A stretch of 64,000 nt of DNA from Pseudomonadota bacterium (lineage in GTDB: Bacteria > Pseudomonadota > Gammaproteobacteria > Steroidobacterales > Woeseiaceae): NCBI GenBank assembly GCA_022563255.1, contig JADFNS010000003.1, positions 62,001 to 126,000 of the forward strand, given 5' to 3'. The notes beneath the pieces are model-generated. The model was not told the origin of the DNA. It saw only the letters and a program-made list of their open reading frames with translations, and did not search any database. The position numbers and the translations under genes are program-made. Position 1 is the first letter of the stretch; each line of letters starts with the position of its first letter. Positions 50,200 through 59,939 of this stretch are shown here, piece after piece.

Positions 50200-51540
50200 T
50201 TAGCGCGCACGCCCGAAAATAAGCCTTTTGCCGGCTGTTTTGCCAGTGAGCTTGCCGTCGCGGTAGACGATTTCACCGTTGACAATCGTCAAATCTATGG
50301 CAGCCGAGAATTCGTGGCCCTCGAACGGCGACCAGCGGCATTTGCTCAGCAGGTTTGACTGACTGACGCGATAAGGCCGGTTCGGATCAACGACAACGAA
50401 GTCCGCATACCAGCCCTCTCTGACATAACCGCGTTCGACCACGCCGAATATGTCCGCCGGCGCGTGGCTGGCCCGGTCGACGACAAGTTCCACGCTGAGC
50501 TGCCCATCCGCAACCAGATCGAAAAGCGCCAACAACGCATGCTGAACCAGCGGCAGGCCAGCAGGCGCCTCAAAATAACTCGCGGCTTTTTCTGCTGCCG
50601 TGTGTGGCGCATGGTCTGTCGCGATGATATCGAGGCGCTGGTCGTTAAGCGCCGCAATCAATGCCTCACGATCGGTGGCGCTCTTGATAGCAGGATTGCA
50701 TTTGATCTGCGCGCCAAGCCGCTCATAGCTGGACTCGTCAAACCACAAGTGATGCACGCAAACTTCGGCAGTGATGCGCTTTTGCGACCGGTGCGCCGTT
50801 GAGAACAAGCTCATCTCAGTCGCCGTGGTCAAATGCAGGACCTGCAGCAAGGCGTCGTGCCGGCGCGCGAGATCCACGGCCAGACTTGAAGAAGCGAAGC
50901 AGGCGCTGGCGGAGCGAATCGCCGGGTGTTCGCTGAACGGCACATCGTCGCCGAACTTGGCGCGCGCTTTCGCCTCGTTTTCCCGGATCGTCGGCGAATG
51001 CTCGCAATGAGTAACGACGATGATCGGCGCGTGCTCAAACAGCTGCTCGAGAACCTCCGGATCATCGACCAGCATGTTACCGGTGGACGCCCCCATGAAC
51101 GCCTTGATGCCGCAAGCCTCGCCAACTTGCAACGCCTTGATCTCTTCAATGTTGCTGTTGGTCACACCCAGGTAAAAACCGTAGTTAGCCGTGCATCGCT
51201 GCACAGCCAACTCATACTTGTCGAGCAACGCCGCACGGGTTGTCGTTTGCGGATTGACGTTTGGCATATCCATGAAACTGGTGATCCCACCGGCCACGGC
51301 TGCCGCAGACTCCGTCGCCAGATCGCCCTTGTGAGTCATGCCAGGTTCACGGCAATGCACCTGATCGTCAATCATGCCCGGCAGCAGGTATTTGCCCGCA
51401 AGATCGATGACCGCCGCTCCCTCGGGCGCAGCAATTGACGAGCCAATTGTGTCGATGCGATCGCCGACGATCAACACGTCCGCGTCCCGTACCTCGCCCT
51501 CGTTCACGAGACGAGCGTTGCGTAGGAGGAGCTTGCTCAA
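50200..51540 (-). CDS. pyrC: Dihydroorotase (DDQVH subtype)
   Basis: This pyrimidine-pathway amidohydrolase has the metal motif PGMIDDQVHCREPG, in which the first His of the usual H-x-H is Gln, as recalled for one bacterial subset. It also has KGDLATESAAAVAGGITSFMDMPN, the carboxylated-Lys region GIKAFMGAS, VTHCEHSPT, LHLTTATE and IIATDHAPHT. The 446-aa length is class I-like. The start is a TTG. It lies upstream of the OFOR operon in the same direction. Confidence 0.85.
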   Translation of the reverse strand: MSKLLLRNARLVNEGEVRDADVLIVGDRIDTIGSSIAAPEGAAVIDLAGKYLLPGMIDDQVHCREPGMTHKGDLATESAAAVAGGITSFMDMPNVNPQTTTRAALLDKYELAVQRCTANYGFYLGVTNSNIEEIKALQVGEACGIKAFMGASTGNMLVDDPEVLEQLFEHAPIIVVTHCEHSPTIRENEAKARAKFGDDVPFSEHPAIRSASACFASSSLAVDLARRHDALLQVLHLTTATEMSLFSTAHRSQKRITAEVCVHHLWFDESSYERLGAQIKCNPAIKSATDREALIAALNDQRLDIIATDHAPHTAAEKAASYFEAPAGLPLVQHALLALFDLVADGQLSVELVVDRASHAPADIFGVVERGYVREGWYADFVVVDPNRPYRVSQSNLLSKCRWSPFEGHEFSAAIDLTIVNGEIVYRDGKLTGKTAGKRLIFGRAR

Positions 51541-51660
51541 GCGGTCGTTCCTGTCAGCGAAGAAGCCGCATTATGGAAGGGTCGGGCGATGATTGCCATC
51601 GCACCTTTGCGGACGGCACCGCGGTATGCGATAACCGCGGTGCCGCCCACTACATCCTGA

Positions 51661-53092
51661 ATGATGAACAACGCGCACTACCTCGATCTGATCCGAAACG
51701 CGCAAGTCTACGACGTCGCGATCGAATCCCCTCTCGAACTCGCGCAGAATCTCTCCGCGAGAATGAACAACTGTATTTGGATGAAGAGAGAAGATCTGCA
51801 GCCGGTTTTCTCATTCAAGCTGCGCGGCGCTTGCCGCGCAGAAACGCGGCATTCGTGCCGTCGTCGTCATGCCCGTCACCACCGCCGCCATCAAGATCGA
51901 CGCCGTGCGCATGTTGGGTGGTGAAATTATCCTGCACGGCGACGAGTACGAGGACGCGTATGTGCATGCGCGCCAACTGGCCGATGTTCGGAAAATGGTC
52001 TTCATACACGCTTTCGATGACCCCGCTGTCATCGCCGGTCAGGGTACCATCGGTACGGAAATTCTCAGGCAGGCCGAAGAAGAGATCCACGCCGTCTTCG
52101 TCCCGATCGGCGGCGGCGGCTTGATTGCGGGCATCGCTACCTGCATAAAACTGCAGAAGCCCGAAATTCGCATCGTCGGAGTTGAACCGGAAGACTCCGC
52201 CGCCATGCGCGACTCTCTGGCCGCTGGTAAACCGGTAACCCTGGAGCACGTTGGCCTGTTTGCCGACGGCGTCGCAGTGCGCCGCGTCGGCGACGAGACG
52301 TTTCGCCTTTGCAAAGAATACGTCGATGAAATTATCACGGTCAGCACCGATCAATGCTGCGCAGCCATTCGGGATATTTTCGAGGATACACGCTCAATTG
52401 TTGAGCCCGCAGGCGGGCTTGCCATCGCCGGTGTCAAGAAATACATCGCAGCAAACGGCGTAACGGGACAAATGTTGATCACGATCAGCGGCGGTGCAAA
52501 CGTCAATTTCGATCGTCTCCGGCACATCGCCGAGCGCGCGGCGATAGGCGACCAGGCGGAGATGCTGATCGCCGCAGAAATTCCCGAGGAACCCGGCAGC
52601 TTTCGGCGCTTTTGCGAAGTACTCGGTCGCCGCAGCATCACCGAGTTCAATTACCGCTATGCCGATACGAGAATAGCTCACATTTTTGTCGGCGTGCAAT
52701 TGACAAACGGTCCGCAGGAAAGCGATGAACTCATGCAGGAGATGAAGCGGGCCGGTTTTGCCGTCATCGATCTCAGCAACAATGAGATGGCGAAACTGCA
52801 CGTCCGTCACATGGTCGGTGGGCGATCGCAGGGCATCGCCAATGAACGCCTGTTTCGTTTCGAGTTTCCCGAACGCCCCGGCGCTTTACTCGACTTCCTG
52901 AATGCAATTGGAACCAACTGGAATATCAGTCTGTTCCACTACCGCAATCACGGCTCCGATCATGGACGGGTACTGGCCGGCATCGACGTGCCGCAGGACG
53001 AGACCGAGGAACTGGAGGCTCACCTCGAAAAGCTCGGTTACGCGCATTGGGAAGAAAGCGACAACCCTGCCTATACGATGTTTCTCTCCTAG
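51661..53092 (+). pseudogene. ilvA: Biosynthetic threonine dehydratase with internal deletion and frameshift
   Basis: The first frame (ATG 51661) reads [20 protein letters not shown]...[16 protein letters not shown], including the PLP Lys. It then breaks; from about 51829 the second frame continues [22 protein letters not shown]... to the end with the full C-terminal regulatory ACT-like domains (ITEFNYRYADTR and NISLFHYRNHGSD). About 29 residues expected between (the Y-x-K ... SAGNHAQGVA block) are missing, including the substrate loop SAGNHAQG, and the frame is shifted. Everything else is intact without stops. It is either a recent pseudogene or an assembly error. Confidence 0.8.
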
Positions 53093-53850
53093 TCGCGGAA
53101 AGACGCATCCTGCCGATCCAGCTTGCGCAGCAACCCGGGCCAAACGAGCGCTCCACCCAGTCCCTTCGTCACCTTTTCCGCTTGCGCCTGAATACCGTCA
53201 ATAATTGGCTTCTTGATCCGTATGAGATCTCCGCCCGCCGACTGCGCCATGATCTGAATCTGGCATGCCGTTTCGAGCAAGTACATCATCAAGACTGCAT
53301 CCGGGATCGTAGCGCCCGTGGTCAATAAGCCATGATTACGCAAGATCATGGCCTGGCTTTCACCGAGGTCGGCAACCAGCCGCGGTTTTTCCTCATCATT
53401 GAGCGCAACACCCTCATACTCGTGGTAGGCCAGCGTTGCGTAAGGAAACAATGAGGTTTGCGAGATCGGCAATAATCCCTCCGCCTGGATGGATACTGCT
53501 ATTCCCGCTTTGGTGTGAACGTGCAATACGCAAGCGGCGTCGTGCCGTACCTCATGCACCGCGCTATGGATAACAAAGCCTGCCGGATTGACCGGATGCG
53601 GTGAGTCAACAACTTTGTCGCCGTTAAGATCGATTTTGACGAGACTGCTGGCCGTGATTTCCTCGAACATCATTCCATAGGCGTTGATCAGGAAATGATC
53701 GTCAGATCCGGGCACCCGCGCAGTTGCGTGCGTAAATACGAGATCGTCCCAGCCGAACATTGCCAGAATCCGATAACAAGCGGCGAGGTCAACCCGAACC
53801 TCCCATTCTTCAGCGGATACCTGGTCCCGCACGGAAATTTCGCTGCCCAT
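53089..53850 (-). CDS. Class II aldolase/adducin family protein
   Basis: The start is set at MGSEISVRDQ (53850), which has a strong GGGGGAAGAA ribosome site; the track's longer N terminus is not needed. The zinc-dependent class II aldolase fold shows FTHATARVPG, HPVNPAGFVIHSAVHEVRHDAACVLHVHTKAG (metal His pair) and AMILRNHGLLTTGATI (third His). Substrate is unknown; adducin-type relatives include fuculose-type aldolases and decarboxylases. It overlaps the ilvA end by four bases (convergent). Confidence 0.85.
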   Translation of the reverse strand: MGSEISVRDQVSAEEWEVRVDLAACYRILAMFGWDDLVFTHATARVPGSDDHFLINAYGMMFEEITASSLVKIDLNGDKVVDSPHPVNPAGFVIHSAVHEVRHDAACVLHVHTKAGIAVSIQAEGLLPISQTSLFPYATLAYHEYEGVALNDEEKPRLVADLGESQAMILRNHGLLTTGATIPDAVLMMYLLETACQIQIMAQSAGGDLIRIKKPIIDGIQAQAEKVTKGLGGALVWPGLLRKLDRQDASFRD

Positions 53851-54022
53851 TTCTTCCCCCTGTTCTCCCGCCGCCTGCAATCCAGAGCGCCTTTATTCCT
53901 TATGTATTGCAACCTTTTTCGTATTGTACGCATCTAATCGACGTACACAGTGAAAATCCCTTACGCTGTTTATTTTGTACCGCTTGGCGGTGACGGTCGT
54001 CACCGCCTTTTTATGTCTGGCG

Positions 54023-56122
54023 TTACCACATTTCGCGCATTCGAGCCGCCACGTCGATTTGCCTGCTGGAACGCACGCGGAATTTTCCGGATCCGGATTC
54101 GGGGTTCCCCGCAAAAACTTTTTCCATCGTTGCCAGCAAGGATTCCGTCATGAAACGGCTGCGTGCACCGTAGACATGCTTGTCTCCGTTGCGGTGTTGT
54201 TGGGTGACGTGAAACTTAAGCGGCGCGATCAGCGACAACGACTGTTTTGCGCGAGTCATCGCAACATACAGAAGGCGACGTTCTTCCTCGATCATTTCCG
54301 GCTTGCCGGTCGCAAATTCGGACGGAAAATTGCCGTCGGATACATTCAGTATATAAACAGATTCCCATTCCTGACCTTTGGCCGAATGCACCGTCGAGAG
54401 AATCAGATAATCCTCGTCGAGCAGAGGATCACCCGCAAGATCGCCCGACGCCGACGGTGGATCGAGCGTCAACTCGGTAAGAAATCGTTCGCGCGTTGGA
54501 TAGCGACCTGATATTTGCTCGAGCTGCTCAAGGTCCGCTTCGCGCGTTTCGAGTCCGTCGTACAGACGCTCGAGCTGCGGCTGATACCAGTGTCGAACCA
54601 GCGATATCTGCCCTTGCCAGGCGCCATCGTCGGGAGCGGCATTTGCGAGCGTTTCCAATAGCTCGCAAAAAGCCGGCCAGTGATTCCTTGCCGCCGCCGG
54701 CGCCCGAAACTCGCGCAAAGACGAAAATAGATACTCGCCGACGGCCAGCTGCTCGAAACATCGAGCCGCATTTGCCGGACCCATGCCGGGTAACAACTTG
54801 AGCACTCTGAACGCGGCGATCTCGTTTTTTGGATTTTCGGCCCATTTAAGAACACTGAGCAAATCCTTGACATGCGCCGCCTCGAGAAACTTCAGGCCAC
54901 CATACTTCACATACGGAATATTGCGTCTTACGAGTTCAAGCTCAAGCCGGTCACTGTGGTGCGCACCGCGAAACAGCACCGCCTGATCTTTGAGTTGCAG
55001 TCCGAGTTCCCGGTTTTCCAGAATCGACTTGACCACATACTCGGCCTCGGCGTCACCGTCTTCGACGGTGACATAGCGCGGTTTGTCCCCGTCGATACGC
55101 CGCGAAAAAAGCTTCTTTCGGTATTGCCGATCGCTCTCCGCGATCAGGCAATTTGCGCTGTCGAGAAGAGGCTGACTCGAACGGTAGTTTTGCTCCAGCG
55201 TGATGACTTTTGCCGGCGGTGAATACTGCGCGGGAAAGCCCAGGATGTTTTCTACGTCGGCAGCGCGGAACGAGTAAATGGATTGTGCGTCATCGCCGAC
55301 GACCGTAACGCCCGTACCGTCGGGTTTGATCGCACTGAGAATTTGCGCCTGTATTAAATTCGTATCCTGGTATTCGTCGACCAGAACATGATCGAAGCAC
55401 GATCCGATTTCCTGTGCGAACTCCGGTTCTGCGACGAGATGGCGCCAGTACAACAACAGATCGTCGTAGTCCAGTACCTGGCTTTGCTGCTTGCGCAGTA
55501 CGTAGTGGCGAAACAACTCGGTCAGTTCATCTTCCCAGTCCGAGCACCAGGGATAGGTCTTGTCTATCGTTTCGACCAATGGTTGCTGGGTATTGACGCA
55601 GCGCGAATAAATCGCCAGGCAGGTATCTTTTTTTGGAAAACGACGTGCTGTGCGGGTCAGTTTCAGTGCATGCCGAACGACGTCCATGACGTCGCCTGAA
55701 TCGCCGCGATCAAGCACCGAGAAACCTGCGTCCAGACCCAGATTGTGTGCGTAACGTCGCAACAAGCGATTGGCCACCGAATGAAATGTGCCGGCCCAGG
55801 GCAAGCCGCCGGACGGCAACGGCGTGGAGTGGTTGCCTTGCGTGGCCACTCTGACGATTGATGCCACTCGCCGCTTCATTTCCTGTGCGGCACGGCGGGT
55901 AAAGGTCAGTAACAAAATGCGCTCCGCACTGACGCCCGAAATGACCAGGTGTGCAACCCGGTGCGCGAGTGTCGTGGTTTTGCCCGTGCCGGCACCGGCG
56001 ATGACCAGCAGGGGCCCTGCCGTGAATCCGTGGTCACCTGCAGACTCGCCGTACTCAGCGGCCAGGCGCTGTGCCGGATTCAGCATTTCCAGATGGTCAG
56101 ATGCTTGCTCGGCAACCTGCAC
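54023..56122 (-). CDS. ATP-dependent SF1A DNA helicase, UvrD/PcrA/Rep-like
   Basis: This 699-aa 3'-5' helicase has the Q motif LNPAQRLAAEY, Walker A AGAGTGKTTTL, motif Ia LTFTRRAAQEM, motif II LVDEYQDTN, motif III GDDAQSIYSFRAA, motif IV LEQNYRSS, motif V STVHSAKGQEWESV and motif VI EERRLLYVAMTRAK. The start is GTG with GAGGAG upstream. A LexA-type box lies 20 bases upstream of the start, so it is probably induced in the SOS response. The ~700-aa length is like UvrD, but no diagnostic C-terminal Tudor domain is seen, so the symbol is left open. Confidence 0.9.
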   Translation of the reverse strand: MQVAEQASDHLEMLNPAQRLAAEYGESAGDHGFTAGPLLVIAGAGTGKTTTLAHRVAHLVISGVSAERILLLTFTRRAAQEMKRRVASIVRVATQGNHSTPLPSGGLPWAGTFHSVANRLLRRYAHNLGLDAGFSVLDRGDSGDVMDVVRHALKLTRTARRFPKKDTCLAIYSRCVNTQQPLVETIDKTYPWCSDWEDELTELFRHYVLRKQQSQVLDYDDLLLYWRHLVAEPEFAQEIGSCFDHVLVDEYQDTNLIQAQILSAIKPDGTGVTVVGDDAQSIYSFRAADVENILGFPAQYSPPAKVITLEQNYRSSQPLLDSANCLIAESDRQYRKKLFSRRIDGDKPRYVTVEDGDAEAEYVVKSILENRELGLQLKDQAVLFRGAHHSDRLELELVRRNIPYVKYGGLKFLEAAHVKDLLSVLKWAENPKNEIAAFRVLKLLPGMGPANAARCFEQLAVGEYLFSSLREFRAPAAARNHWPAFCELLETLANAAPDDGAWQGQISLVRHWYQPQLERLYDGLETREADLEQLEQISGRYPTRERFLTELTLDPPSASGDLAGDPLLDEDYLILSTVHSAKGQEWESVYILNVSDGNFPSEFATGKPEMIEEERRLLYVAMTRAKQSLSLIAPLKFHVTQQHRNGDKHVYGARSRFMTESLLATMEKVFAGNPESGSGKFRVRSSRQIDVAARMREMW

Positions 56123-56141
56123 GACAGCTCCTCGTAAAAGT

Positions 56142-56157
56142 CTGTAGTTTTATACAG
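56142..56157 (-). promoter_or_regulatory. LexA-type SOS box upstream of the helicase
   Basis: CTGTAGTTTTATACAG fits CTGT-N8-ACAG exactly, with an A/T-rich centre and flanking GT/TA, the gammaproteobacterial LexA pattern. It lies 20 bases before the GTG of the helicase gene, placing it over or just after its promoter. Confidence 0.75.
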
Positions 56158-56320
56158 TACTGGATGTATTTACAAGGTTTGTTGCATAAAACCGTCGGTT
56201 GTCGTTGGCTGATAGCCCTTACGATTCGCCATTGTTGAGTCCATTACTATGTTGCGTCAGGTCGTGTATAAACACCATGCGTTCATATTTTAATATCCTA
56301 ATATACCGAAGAACTACGGC

Positions 56321-58681
56321 ATGACCTTCGAGATCGCTCTCGTCCTGAGCATATTGGTCGTTTCGCTGATACTTTTCATCAGCGAAGTCATTCGTATGGA
56401 CGTCGTCGCCCTGCTCGTTCTCGGAACGTTGGCCGTCACCGGTCTGGTCGACTCCAATCAGGCGTTCGCCGGCTTCAGTAACAGCGCCGTCATCACGGTT
56501 TGGGCCATGTTTATCCTCAGCGAAGGCCTGACCCGCACCGGAATCGCCGACATTATTGGCCGGCAGGTAATGCGCGCCGGTGGCCGCCGGGAAGTCACGA
56601 TGATTTTTGTCATCATGGTGACGGGCGCGGTGCTGTCGGCTTTCATGAACAATATCGGCGTCGCCGCCCTGATGCTTCCGATCGTCGTTCAGGTCGCCCG
56701 GCGAACGGGCATCCCCGCATCCAGATTGCTGATGCCCCTGGCGTATTCCACGCTGCTCGGCGGCCTGATGACCCTGATTGGCACACCGCCCAATCTGTTG
56801 ATCAGTGAGTCGATGGTGCTGGGCGGTTACGAACCGTTCAAGCTGTTCGACTTCACGCCGCTTGGCGGCGCCGTCATGGTCATCGGCGTGCTGTTCGTCG
56901 CTTTTTTGGGCCGGTTCCTGCTACCCAAAATAAGCACTGAACGTGGCAAACGAACCAGTCAACGCGGCCTGCGCTCCCAATATAAACTGCAGGAACGCAC
57001 GTTCATGATGCATGTGCCGATGGACTCGGTGCTGGTCGGCAAAACGCTCGCCGAAACCCGCATCGGCGCTTCTACAGGTTTGATTATTCTGTCGCTGATT
57101 CGCCGTGGTCGCAGCGAAACCCTGCCCGGAAGACAAACTGTCATCCGCGGCGGTGATCGCTTGCTCGTACAGGGACGTATCGATCAGTTCCGTGAGTTGC
57201 GGCGCTGGAGCGATCTGGTCATCGAGCGTGAAGCGCCTGTTCTCAAATCGATGGTTGCATCCAAAGTGGTCTATGCCTCCGTCATCGTCGCCGAAGGTTC
57301 GCCGGTCGTCACCGAACTCATCCGGGACGCGACATTCAGGGATCGATACGATGTGGCCGTCGTCGGCATCATGCGCAAAGACGGTTACCGACTGACTAAT
57401 CTCGCCTATGTACCGATCAAAGCCGGCGACCAGATGCTGGTTCAGGGCGAAGTAGAAGCCATCTCACAGCTCGAAAAATTCTCCGATTTTGAGGATGTGG
57501 AGGTCTTTTCTCCGGAACGTCTGGCGGAGACGTATCACGCTGATGAACGCCTGTTTGTCGTCAGACTGCCGAAAGACAGCGACCTCGTTAATGAAACGTT
57601 GAAGAAAAGCCGCCTCGCTGACGTATTCGACTTCCGGGTGCTTGCGATCTTCCGCGACGGCGAACTCAAGGTTATGCCGCGCGGCGGCGATGTCCTGCTC
57701 GGTGGCGACCTGCTGCTTATAGAAGGCCAGCAAAGTGACCTCGACGTCTTGCGCGGCTTGCAGGAACTCGAGATTGACACCAAGGTGCCGAGAAATCCCG
57801 GCGCATTCGAATCCGAACGCCTCACCCTGATGGACGCAACACTGGATCCGCGTACCTCGCTGGCCGGCAGGACTGTCGGCGAACTCAATTTTCGCGAGCG
57901 CTACGGCATAGAGCTCGCAGGTATCTGGCGTGAAGGCGAGACGATCGGCACCGACCTGGCCGACGAGCGCTTGCTTTTCGGCGACGCCCTGTTGCTGCTC
58001 GGTCCTCGTGATCGCCTGCAGCTGCTGTCATCGGACTCGGACTTCCTGATCCTGACGCCGCTGGGACAAGCGCCACCCGACACGCGCAAAGCGCCGCTGG
58101 CTGGTTTGATCATGATGGGCGTCATCGGCACGGTGATGCTCGGCTATACGCCGATCTCGGTTGCCGCCGTTATTGGCGGGACTATTATGGTTTTGACTGG
58201 CTGCCTTAATATGGAGGACGCGTACCGCGCTATCGACTGGCGCGCTATTTTCCTGATCGCGGGCATGCTGCCACTCGGTACCGCCATGCAGGAAACCGGC
58301 GCCGCGACTTATCTGGCCAACCAGGTAATGGTGTTGTTGGGCGACGCGGGTCCCTGGCCCGTCATCATGGGCCTCTACATCCTCACTGCCATGGCCACCA
58401 TGATCATCCCGACCGCCGCCCTGGTCGTCCTCATGTCGCCGATCGTATTGTCGACGATGGCGGACATGGGCGTGCAACCGCAAACTGCGATGATGGCCGT
58501 GGCCATGGCCGCATCTGCAAGTTTTACCAGTCCGATCTCACACCCGGCCAATATTCTGGTCATGGGGCCAGGCGGGTATCGATTCGTCGACTACCTCAAG
58601 GTCGGTGTGCCATTGACAATCGTCGTATTTATCACTGTGATGTTCCTGCTGCCGATACTTTGGCCGCTGGAGCCGGTGTAG
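56321..58681 (+). CDS. SLC13-family permease with four RCK_C (TrkA-C) modules
   Basis: This 786-aa membrane transporter of the ArsB/NadC/SLC13 group has about six helices at residues 1-200 (MNNIGVAALMLPIV, TLIGTPPNLLISESMV) and six more after residue 590 (FLIAGMLPLGTAMQETG, AASASFTSPISHPANILVMGPGGY). Between them lie four RCK_C-like modules at roughly 210-295, 300-390, 400-480 and 490-580, each with a GDxLLV/GDxLLL-type end (GGDRLLVQG, AGDQMLVQG, GGDLLLIEG, FGDALLLLG). Two modules are usual. These may sense a nucleotide or ion. The flavoprotein gene follows after 34 bases. Confidence 0.85.
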   Translation: MTFEIALVLSILVVSLILFISEVIRMDVVALLVLGTLAVTGLVDSNQAFAGFSNSAVITVWAMFILSEGLTRTGIADIIGRQVMRAGGRREVTMIFVIMVTGAVLSAFMNNIGVAALMLPIVVQVARRTGIPASRLLMPLAYSTLLGGLMTLIGTPPNLLISESMVLGGYEPFKLFDFTPLGGAVMVIGVLFVAFLGRFLLPKISTERGKRTSQRGLRSQYKLQERTFMMHVPMDSVLVGKTLAETRIGASTGLIILSLIRRGRSETLPGRQTVIRGGDRLLVQGRIDQFRELRRWSDLVIEREAPVLKSMVASKVVYASVIVAEGSPVVTELIRDATFRDRYDVAVVGIMRKDGYRLTNLAYVPIKAGDQMLVQGEVEAISQLEKFSDFEDVEVFSPERLAETYHADERLFVVRLPKDSDLVNETLKKSRLADVFDFRVLAIFRDGELKVMPRGGDVLLGGDLLLIEGQQSDLDVLRGLQELEIDTKVPRNPGAFESERLTLMDATLDPRTSLAGRTVGELNFRERYGIELAGIWREGETIGTDLADERLLFGDALLLLGPRDRLQLLSSDSDFLILTPLGQAPPDTRKAPLAGLIMMGVIGTVMLGYTPISVAAVIGGTIMVLTGCLNMEDAYRAIDWRAIFLIAGMLPLGTAMQETGAATYLANQVMVLLGDAGPWPVIMGLYILTAMATMIIPTAALVVLMSPIVLSTMADMGVQPQTAMMAVAMAASASFTSPISHPANILVMGPGGYRFVDYLKVGVPLTIVVFITVMFLLPILWPLEPV

Positions 58682-58715
58682 CTCGCCAGGTCTTTCGAAT
58701 TGTGGAGAAATTCCG

Positions 58716-59933
58716 ATGACCAAGAGAATAGTCATTGCAGGCGCCGGACACGCCGCCGGGCAAGTCATAGCCACGCTCAAGCAACGGAAGTACGCAGGGA
58801 AAATCGTACTCGTCGGAAATGAAGCGCACCTGCCGTATCAGCGGCCACCGCTATCAAAGAAATTTCTCGCGGGGAGCCTCGCGGCGGAACGCCTGCACTT
58901 CAAGCCGAAAAGTTTTTACGATGATCCGCAAATAGAGCTGCATCTGAACACCTGTGCAGCTTATGTTGATCGCGACGGCAAGGCCCTGATTACGAATCGT
59001 GGCGATACAGTCGCATACGACAAACTCGTCCTCGCCCTGGGCTCGCGCGCTCGAAAGTTGTCGCTCCCGGGCGCCAATCTCGAAGGCGTCCATTATCTGC
59101 GCACTATCGCCGACGTCGAGAGCATCCGCGCAGAATTTGCAAACGCTAAACACGTGCTTATCGTGGGAGCCGGCTATATCGGGCTCGAAGTTGCCGCGGT
59201 GATGCGACAGCTTGGCCTGGAAGTCACTGTCGTCGAAATGGCCGATCGCGTCATGAGTCGCGTCGTGTCTGCCGAGATATCCGACTTTTATCAAATCGAA
59301 CATACCAATCAAGGCGTAAAATTGCGCCTGTCAACAAGCATCGCCGGTTTTGTTGGCGAAAGCCGTGTGACCGCAGTCAAAACCACAGATGGAGACGACA
59401 TTCCAACCGACTTCGTGATCGTCGGCATTGGCATAATTCCCAATACAGAACTCGGCACGGACGCCGACCTTGATGTTGACGACGGCATCGTCGTAAATGA
59501 TCAGTGCCAGACCAGTGACCCGAACATTTACGCGGTTGGCGATTGCACTTCTCACCCGAACGCAATATACGACCGTCTTTTACGCCTCGAGTCCGTGCAT
59601 AACGCGCTTGAACAAGCGAAAACCGCAGCCAGCAATATTTGCGGCAAGGAGACACATTACTCACAGGTACCCTGGTTCTGGTCCGACCAATTCGACTTGA
59701 AGCTGCAGATCGCAGGACTCTCGGCAGGCTACGATGAGGTCGTTATTCGCGGTAATCCGGCAGATCGGTCTTTCGCCTGCCTGTATTTGAGAAACGGACG
59801 GTTGATCGCGACGGACGCAGTCAATGCGCCGCGGGATTTCGTGCACTCGAAGATGCTGATCGCCAGCCACGCAAAGATCGACCGCGAGAAGCTCGCCGAT
59901 ATCAATACACCGCTCAAAGAACTTGTGAAGTAG
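58716..59933 (+). CDS. NAD(P)H:ferredoxin/rubredoxin reductase-type flavoprotein
   Basis: This pyridine-nucleotide disulfide-oxidoreductase-fold FAD enzyme is 405 aa long. FAD site IVIAGAGHAAGQV is at the N terminus, then YQRPPLSKKFLAG, the NAD site VLIVGAGYIGLEVAAVM, and YAVGDCTSHPN near the end, followed by VPWFWSDQFDLKLQIAGL, the hallmark of ferredoxin reductases of Rieske-type or cytochrome P450 systems. GGAG precedes the ATG. No ferredoxin or oxygenase is adjacent, so its partner is unknown. Confidence 0.85.
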   Translation: MTKRIVIAGAGHAAGQVIATLKQRKYAGKIVLVGNEAHLPYQRPPLSKKFLAGSLAAERLHFKPKSFYDDPQIELHLNTCAAYVDRDGKALITNRGDTVAYDKLVLALGSRARKLSLPGANLEGVHYLRTIADVESIRAEFANAKHVLIVGAGYIGLEVAAVMRQLGLEVTVVEMADRVMSRVVSAEISDFYQIEHTNQGVKLRLSTSIAGFVGESRVTAVKTTDGDDIPTDFVIVGIGIIPNTELGTDADLDVDDGIVVNDQCQTSDPNIYAVGDCTSHPNAIYDRLLRLESVHNALEQAKTAASNICGKETHYSQVPWFWSDQFDLKLQIAGLSAGYDEVVIRGNPADRSFACLYLRNGRLIATDAVNAPRDFVHSKMLIASHAKIDREKLADINTPLKELVK

Positions 59934-59939
59934 AGGGGC

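Noticed and set aside
51435-52124. 229-aa plus-strand ORF around the ilvA start
   Set aside because: It is a third frame over pyrC and ilvA with low-complexity Arg/Ser composition; not a gene.
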